64,000 nucleotides of DNA, from positions 22,857,084 to 22,921,083 of the forward strand of contig OZ020269.1 in assembly GCA_963971225.1 (NCBI GenBank), in the 5' to 3' direction. The number at the start of each line of letters is the position of its first letter. Positions within the stretch are counted from its first letter, which is position 1. The DNA comes from Melieria omissa (taxonomy: Eukaryota; Arthropoda; Insecta; Diptera; Ulidiidae). A program made the translations under genes and the position numbers. A model generated the notes under the pieces. The model was not told the origin of the DNA and made no database searches. It saw only the letters and a list, made by a program, of their open reading frames with translations. Of the stretch, positions 57,664 through 64,000 are shown piece by piece.

Positions 57664-58997
57664 CTGCAAAAAACCAGAAGACAAAAGAACAATTAGCATT
57701 AGTTATGCCTATGAAAACATTTGTTTTGCCAACATATTAAAATTTAGGGACACAAATCATGAAATTAATGGTTCAACTTATGCGTGAGCACGTCACATAC
57801 GAGTAACGCCCCATGCTCTGTGCTGTTCGCACAGTAGGTAACCCGGATATTCCCAAAGGCGAATCATTAGCATATGAATGGCGCAAAATGTTTAGGAAAT
57901 TCAAGAGCGTCCGAGTGCCAGCGAAGAAAATAAAAATTTGCATTTCACGCTTGAATTAGTGCACAATTCAAAGCGATGTGTGCGCGCGCGTACGCAGACA
58001 ATCGGCGACCAGCAAACAAGAGCACAAATCATTCATTCGCTCAATGCGTTTACGAGCGAGCGGCGACTAAGCCATATGCTCCGCCAGCCATCCAACCATC
58101 CAACCAACCAGCCGGCTATCTATCCATCTGGCCAGCCGGAGTCATTCATTGGCGCAGTGATTAATGTTGGCACAGCGCCCTTTGTGCCAGCCAGTAAAAC
58201 GCTAAACCAAACCAAAAGAAAAAACCTACGAAATACAATAAAACAAGCGTGTGGCAAGCGAGGCGGCCCGCTGCGCGCGTGGGCTTGAACGCCGATCGGC
58301 TGATGTATGTGAAATCTTAAAGAATTTCGCTGTTGCTGTTGTTATAGTTTGAATGTTGATTTTGAGCATTTGATTGCGCACTTGTAGTCAATGTTGCCAA
58401 TACTTGCAGACATATTTACATGTGTTTGTGAGTGTGTGTGTGTGTTTTGGCGAAAATGTTGCTTATTTGCCGCATAAACATTTTCACCAACTGACAAGAA
58501 CAAATGATGTCCAACTGTTATTGATGATGTGTTGATTAAGTTCTGACTGTTTTATTTACACACAAACAACAACAACAGCGAGCGCACAACATGAAAATCA
58601 TTCACACACATAAAAGCATTAACAACAACAATAATAACAATGCACAATGCTAAACGTTGCGCGTTTGTACTTTGCCGCACCGTGGCGTGTCCAACGTGCA
58701 ACATGTGACTATGGCGCACAGGAAATTAGGTCATCATTGTAGTTGTTTTTTGGTTAATATTTGGTTTTTTTGTGACTAGAAATTCTTGCAAAAAGTCTTT
58801 TCTGTGTGCTGTGCTGTAATTTTAAGATATTTTTGCAATAGAAAAACTTTCGCTCTTTGTCTTTGTCGCCTTTGAACTTTGTGCCATTTTTCAACTCACT
58901 CACACCCACAACACGTTTCCACTTATTAAGTTGCCATGTGAAGCGGAAAATAATTCGTTGTTGCTCATTTTTTTAAACTAATCTTTTTTTCTTTTGT
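57664..58997. other. Non-coding unique sequence
   Basis: Includes a CCAACCATCCAACCAACCAGCC-type repeat at 58088-58115 and (CA)n/(AAC)n near 58560-58640. Nothing else is recognised. Confidence 0.5.
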
Positions 58998-59499
58998 TTA
59001 ACACTAGGATGAGCGACTAGTTTGTAGGCGCTAAGTGAAGCAACTGGGCCTGGCGAGGCCCATAAGCGTAATCAGCTATTCCTACGATTTTCGCCCAGTT
59101 AGGCGTGGCATAGACAGCTGATACTTGGCACACGTATTCTATGATAGTATAGCTATGTGTCGATGTAATTATTTGGGGGGATTTCTTAAGAGGGTGGGGG
59201 GTTGAGGTGCCCTAAAAAGTAAAACTGCTATTTGTATATGGCACAACATTTAATTAATTTATTTATTGATTAAATTCAAATCAACAAAAAAAGAGACAGT
59301 TTATCTGCAGCACAGCCATGGCATAAAAATAGTTTATTTACACAGCCGTGTTCAAGGCCCATGAAATTTTTACATGTTTTCGTAAATATATGAAAAATGT
59401 ACCTAAAATGTACGTAAGCCGTTAAACAAAAATTATTCAAACACGAGCAGCCATGTTTGGTGACTCTATTACAATTAATATGTGCAGTGGCGCACGTAA

Positions 59500-60363
59500 G
59501 GGGGATTATAAAACCCTTTATTTTATCTGTTTGTTACCAAAATTGCGGCTGGAAAATGTTCTTTCAAATAATGTGGCAAATGGCAATTGTAGGAACTGTC
59601 CGTCCCAATAAACGGTTTGTCCCAGAGGAGTTCAAAAAGTCGACGAATCGTAAACTGGAGGAAACATTGTTTGGCTATTACAACGAGCAAGTTTCATTGT
59701 GCTCATATGTGCCAAAAAAAAATAAGGCAGTCATTTTGCTGTCAACACAGCATTATGTATCCAAAGTTGACAATGCCAATAAAAGAAGTCTCATCAAATT
59801 TTGGATTACAACGAAAATAAAACAGTGTCGATACTATGGACCAGATGCTCAGTAGCTACTCGTGCAAGCGTGGCACAAACCGTTGGCCACTTTCCATGTT
59901 TTATAACATTAGATATTGCTGGCCTGGCATCCTTTATTGTTCACGATTCGTTCAAACGATCACCCAAAACGGATAAGCGTCGTGAATATCTAACGCTTTT
60001 AACGACTCAGTTGGTCACTCCTCACATGGAAAATAGGGCAATGAACAGTCACGTTAGCCGCTGGCCTAATATCAGTGCAGCTATGGCGAAATTTAATGTT
60101 TTTGTAAGTAATTATTAAAAATAAACTATTATGCATTGTTAATTCTGTCTTTATTATTACAGACACAAGCTTACTACCCAGCCCCAAGCACATCCGCACG
60201 ACCAGACAAGAAACAACGAAAGGACTGTGCGTGGTGTAAGCCTCAACATGACAAAAAACGGCGCAAAACCTTCTACTCGTGTAACTCATGTAAAAACTTC
60301 ATGTGCCTTGAACACGGCTCTGTCAAAAAACTATGTTTGTGCCATGGCTGTGCTGCAGAATAA
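59500..60363 (+). pseudogene. piggyBac transposase remnant with a C-terminal intron
   Basis: The frame to about 59800 has GTVRPNKRFVPEEF and SYVPKKNKAVILLSTQHY, piggyBac core motifs. It then shifts three times: DYNENK in one frame, VDTMDQMLSSYSCKRG (59827-59874, holding the third catalytic Asp) in another, and LDIAGLASFIVHD in a third. The N-terminal half, including the first two catalytic Asp, is absent. A phase-0 intron, GTAAGT...TTATTACAG (60104-60162, 59 bp), separates the core from the C-terminal Cys-rich domain. That domain (CAWC..., CNSC, FMCLEHG, LCLCHGC) is the cross-braced zinc finger that binds the ends. Confidence 0.85.
60104..60162 (+). other. Intron in the piggyBac remnant (59 bp)
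   Basis: GTAAGTAATT at the start and TTTATTATTACAG at the end. Removing it joins the frame ...AKFNVF to TQAYYPAPS in phase 0. Confidence 0.75.
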
Positions 60364-60828
60364 ATTGTCTCTATTTATGTTGATTTCAATTTATTCAATA
60401 AATAAATAATTTAAATGTTGTGCCATATACAAATAGCAGTTTTACTTTTTGGGGCACCTCAACCCCCACTCTCTTAAGAAATCCCCCCAAATAATTACTT
60501 CGACACACAGCTATACTATCATAGAATACGTGTGCCAAGTATCAGCTGTCTATGCCACGCCTAACTGGGCGAAAATCGTAGGAATAGCTGATTACGCTTA
60601 TGGGCCTCGCCAGGCCCAGTTGCTCCACTTAGCGCCTACATACATAAAGTGGTCATGTTTGTTCTACAAAATGTATGCAAATAACCTTTTGTTAGTTTCG
60701 TTTCGTTTAGAAAACATTAGCGATAGTTGGTATAAAATATTTCAGCGATCAGAGCTAAAGAAACAATTTGGCGACTACTCAAAGTCAAAATGGGCCTGGA
60801 AAAGCCCAGTTGCACATCCTAGTGTTAA

Positions 60829-62743
60829 TGTGCCACCAAAGCGATTAGTTGGTTTTTAATTTTGATTTTAATGTGTTTAAAGTTGATTTATTAGTGAATT
60901 TGCTTATGTTTTACTAAAAACTTCTATTATTATAAATTTGTTATTGTAAACAATACAAATTTGTTAATCAAATTTTTTTTTTTAATTAAATTTCTTATGG
61001 TTTACTCAAAATACTCATTTTTTTGTCACCAAACAATACCATTTCGTGGGTTTCCAATTTTTTTTGTCATTTTAATTTTTGGTTTTTTAAATTTTTTTTT
61101 AAATAACAACAACAAAACAAAAAATGTTTTTTTAAATAATTAAACTAAAAATAATTATTAAACTCTTTGTTTTACCCAATAAACTGTTGTCGAGTGTAAA
61201 ATTTTTTAATTATCTTTTAAATATTTTGTTTTTGGAAAAAAAAGTTTTCATAAAATTTCTTCATGTTTGACTAAAAAAGTTACATTTAATTAATTATAAA
61301 AAATATTTATTCCTTTGATTTATTATATTTTTGTAAAATTTTTTACTAAATTTGTCTTTTTTAACAACTAAAACAGGACCTCCGTCAATTATTCAATTTT
61401 TAATTGATTTCAATTTTCAATTTTTGTAATTTTTTCATTATTATTTTGTTATTTTTTTTTAACTTTTTATTACATGTTATCTATTCAACAATACAAATTT
61501 GTCAATTGTATAGTTTTTTATTTATTTTTTTATAAATTATTCGTTAAAATATTTTTTTTAAACAATGTCTACAATTCGTGGTTGGCACAATTTTTTATTA
61601 TTTTTCTAATATTTAAAAAATTTTACCAAAAGTTTACCAAAATTTTTTTGGTTTTGTGATCAAATGAAATGAACAAATGAAAAATGCAATTTTTTTAAAA
61701 ACGAAAATTTTCAATTGATGTCAAACTTTTTTTTAAACAATGTCTACAATTCGTGGTTGGCACAATTTTTTATAATTTATTTTTCTAATATTTAAAAAAT
61801 GTTTACCAAAATGTTTTTGGTTTTTTGATCAAATAAACTGAACGAATGAAAAATGAAAGTTTTTTAAAAACGAAAATTTTAAATTGATTTTTTGATAACA
61901 ACATTTTTTGTTATATATTTATTTCTTTCTAAATTTTTTTTTACTCTTTACTAAAATTTTTTCAAATTTTTTTTTATAAAATTTTTTTAAAAAGAAATGC
62001 AATTTCATCAAGTACACAGTTTGTTATTTGTTTTTTTTTTGGTTTAATTATTTTTTAAAAATATTTTTCAAACCAACTAAATTTTGTTGATTCTGTACTT
62101 CAGAAAAAATTTTTACCAAATTATTTTCTTTTACACAATACGGCTTTGTAATTTTAAATTCATTTTGATTTAGTTTCATTTTCATTAAATTTTTTGTAAT
62201 AATTAATAATAGTTAAATTTTTAATTAACCATATAAATCGCAAACGTTACGCTTACATCATAAAATCAAAATTTAGAAAAAAATTACTTTTAATGTGCCT
62301 GAGCGAATTTGTTTCTGCAAATCATCAAAATCAAATTATTTTAAACTCAGTCATTACTAAAACAGGCCTACGAGATATTTGGGCCTATCTTTCATTCAAT
62401 TTTGTAAGCTACATAATTTCCCCTCTGAGTTGAATCAACGAACAAAAGACTCAAGCAACGAACTGAACTAAAAGTGAAATTGATTAATTGAAAAACGCAT
62501 AAAACGCCAACAACGCACCAACGAAATAGATGTGAAATTACGTAAGAACGCAACAACAACAACAACAAATAACTACAAAAACAACACTAACATTATTATT
62601 ATAGTTTATATTTACTATTGTAATTATATTATGGCGCCAAGCAGACGTGTTGAAATTAAAAAAATTAAGTATAACAGAAAATATTTCAAAAAATCGTTTA
62701 ACGTGTTTAAAGTTGCGATATAAGATTTATTTTTGTTTAATTT

Positions 62744-62774
<31 letters not shown>

Positions 62775-62860
62775 ATTTTTTATTTTATTTTTTTTTATTT
62801 ATTTATTTTATTTAATTTTTTTTTTATTTAGATTAGATTAGATTAAACTAGGGTCAGTGC
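60829..62860. other. Very AT-rich non-coding sequence
   Basis: Almost pure A/T with homopolymer runs of T up to 9-11. A 160-180-bp tandem duplication lies at 61559-61895. No open frame is meaningful in this composition. Confidence 0.6.
61559..61895. repeat. Tandem duplication, about 178 bp
   Basis: AAACAATGTCTACAATTCGTGGTTGGCACAATTTTTTAT occurs at about 61559 and about 61735, followed by parallel sequence (CTAATATTTAAAAAA, ACCAAAAT.TTTTTGG, GATCAAAT, TTTTTTAAAAACGAAAATTTT). The copies are closely similar, so the duplication is fairly recent. Confidence 0.9.
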
Positions 62861-63074
62861 ACTAAATCGATGGTTTTTAGTGTTGCAATATAGACGTCCC
62901 TAGCATTAAAAGTAACGGCACCAATTTATAAGTACTCGTGTATGAGACTTTGGAGCTTCTAGAGAACCTTAGTAGAGCGCTGAATTTTATTTCGGAGGAC
63001 ATTTCTAGTTCCTCAACCAGTGAAGTACTTAAACCAATCATAAGCTTGAGAAGATGTTTCAGAGTATCTCTTAC

Positions 63075-63440
63075 TTGACGGCCTCGATAGTCCAGTGGCT
63101 AGCGCGCTGGCTTCTCATACCAAAGGCCCCATGTTCGATTCCTGGCTCGGGCTGGTGAAAAACTCGTCTACTTCTATCGATATCCACATGAAGGGAATGA
63201 GAATTACAAGAATCGAACAAGTGCGCTCTTGGCAGGCAATGGCAAAACCTCCAAGTGTGAATGAAAAAACTGCCAATCGCCGATCGGATTCCGTTTGAAA
63301 TGTGTGTTGTATCACATGTTGGAAAACACAGTGTTGCATACATTGTTCAAAAAGGGATGAAATATGTGGTATCACAATGGGCCTTTCGGGCCTCCGAGTG
63401 TGTCTTTTATAGCGGCAGCCACCGCAACCTAACCTAACCA
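63075..63440 (+). mobile_element. tRNA-derived SINE with a LINE-like CCTAA tail
   Basis: The head has an A box TAGTCCAGTGG (63088-63098) and a B box TGTTCGATTCC (63132-63142), 33 bases apart, within a tRNA-like start. The middle (TTGGCAGGCAATGGCAAAACCTCCAAGTGT ... GCCGATCGGATTCC, 63228-63292) is shared with the other SINE at 30846-31165. The 3' part (GGTATCACAATGGGCCTTTCGGGCCTCCGAGTG, 63368-63400) matches LINE 3' ends and finishes CCTAACCTAACC. ATCTCTTAC (63066-63074) and ATATCTTAC (63440-63448) fit a target duplication. Confidence 0.85.
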
Positions 63441-63448
63441 TATCTTAC

Positions 63449-64000
63449 ATCCTGCTCTCAGCGATGATGCCCCGCCATGATGTCGACGATGCCCAACTTG
63501 TGAGCATAAACTTTCCTTAGGCAGTGACCCGTTTGTAATCGTAGAACGAGCCTTCAATATCTTTGTGAAAGCAACAATATTTATCTCGTCGTACATATGA
63601 AACATAATTTTGGCATTTCTATAAGTGAACAAACTCTTCCACCTCAAGTTCGTCTTCTTTTTTAGTTTTCCAGATCTCTACAATTTGTTATATGTAGACT
63701 GATGCGGAGTACTCGAGTGATATAATAATTGAATAATAATATTCAAGGTTTTTAACCGATCATCGAAATTCTTATAAAATTTCATATTTCTATACTTCAA
63801 AATAAATGATGACAGCTATTTATTAACATAACTGTACTGTCTAATTTACGCACACTAGACGCTGCTGTGCACCGCCCCTTGGCCTTTGTGGTGAATCAGT
63901 TGATATGGCAATTTGAATGACGCTCCAACGGCAGCAACAATTGTCGTAATTTTCCGCAAGAATTCCCTAAAAAATTGGACTCCCCTTTTGTGGTTTAATA
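63449..64000. other. Non-coding unique sequence
   Basis: No repeat or coding feature is recognised up to the window end. Confidence 0.5.

Larger units (their letters stand above)
58998..60828 (+). mobile_element. piggyBac-family transposon, complete ends, internally deleted
   Basis: TTAA at 58998-59001 and 60825-60828 bounds inverted ends CACTAGGATG (59002-59011 and, inverted, 60815-60824). Inside, a subterminal inverted repeat of about 220 bp (59029-59256 against 60409-60640) is nearly perfect and includes a GGGCCT-GGCG-AGGCCC hairpin. The right side has about 170 bp of extra sequence between this repeat and the end. The transposase is reduced to its C-terminal half with frameshifts. The element is therefore non-autonomous but keeps the ends a transposase would need. 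Confidence 0.88.

Noticed and set aside
63078..63150. A tRNA gene
   Set aside because: A and B boxes are present, but the anticodon arm does not fold well and the sequence continues into a SINE body and tail.

Overview
This is a eukaryotic, AT-rich, non-coding-dominated window. It looks like intergenic or very long intronic DNA from a higher dipteran, and I would guess a tephritid-type fruit fly. The guess rests on CAA/CAG- and CA-rich unique sequence, a transposon load of LOA/R1/I-type LINEs, BEL/Pao, mariner, Transib, hAT and piggyBac elements, and tRNA-derived SINEs with a (GAA)n or (CCTAA)n tail. No bacterial-style operon, rRNA or CRISPR is present. Almost all long open frames come from transposons or from low-complexity sequence.

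Layout. 1-5 kb: AT-rich sequence with three degenerate tandem arrays. 7.3-9.3 kb: TTAA-flanked MITEs, including a head-to-tail pair, one inside a tandem array. 10.4-11.4 kb: AT-rich repeats. 12.4-13.3 kb: a SINE and a large (ATTTT)n tract. 14.7-20.7 kb: two arrays of about 220-bp units that are decayed copies of the 3' end of a LINE. 22.8-29.2 kb: a nested pair of LINEs, in which an intact two-ORF element (23.8-29.1 kb) sits inside a broken opposite-strand LINE, each with its own target-site duplication. 29.4-30.7 kb: a BEL/Pao wreck with an internal inversion. 30.8-31.2 kb: a SINE. 33.2-33.6 kb: a MITE. 36.3-38.2 kb: a Transib/RAG1-like element whose ends closely resemble V(D)J recombination signals. 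38.2-40.4 kb: an array hit by a TTAA MITE and a hAT MITE. 44-45.2 kb: a tandem array and a MITE. 47.2-47.6 and 56.5-57.3 kb: very long (AAATA)n tracts. 49-51.3 kb: a MITE, a mariner relic and a LINE tail between direct repeats. 59.0-60.8 kb: a complete-ended piggyBac element with a broken transposase. 63.1-63.4 kb: a second type of SINE.

Host signal. Three short minus-strand segments (57608-57663, 34500-34552, 21751-21924) each have an AG acceptor, a GT donor and an open frame, and their intron phases chain (0, then 2). A weaker fourth candidate at 42656-42721 also fits. The last one encodes a transmembrane helix followed by an Asp-rich stretch. The window may therefore lie largely in the introns of one large minus-strand gene that I cannot name.

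The most interesting items are the Transib element with 38-bp ends laid out like an RSS (heptamer, 24-bp spacer, nonamer), the tandem amplification of a LINE C-terminal segment, and SINEs with different heads and tails sharing one central domain. One of these SINEs carries the same 3' hairpin as the amplified LINE.
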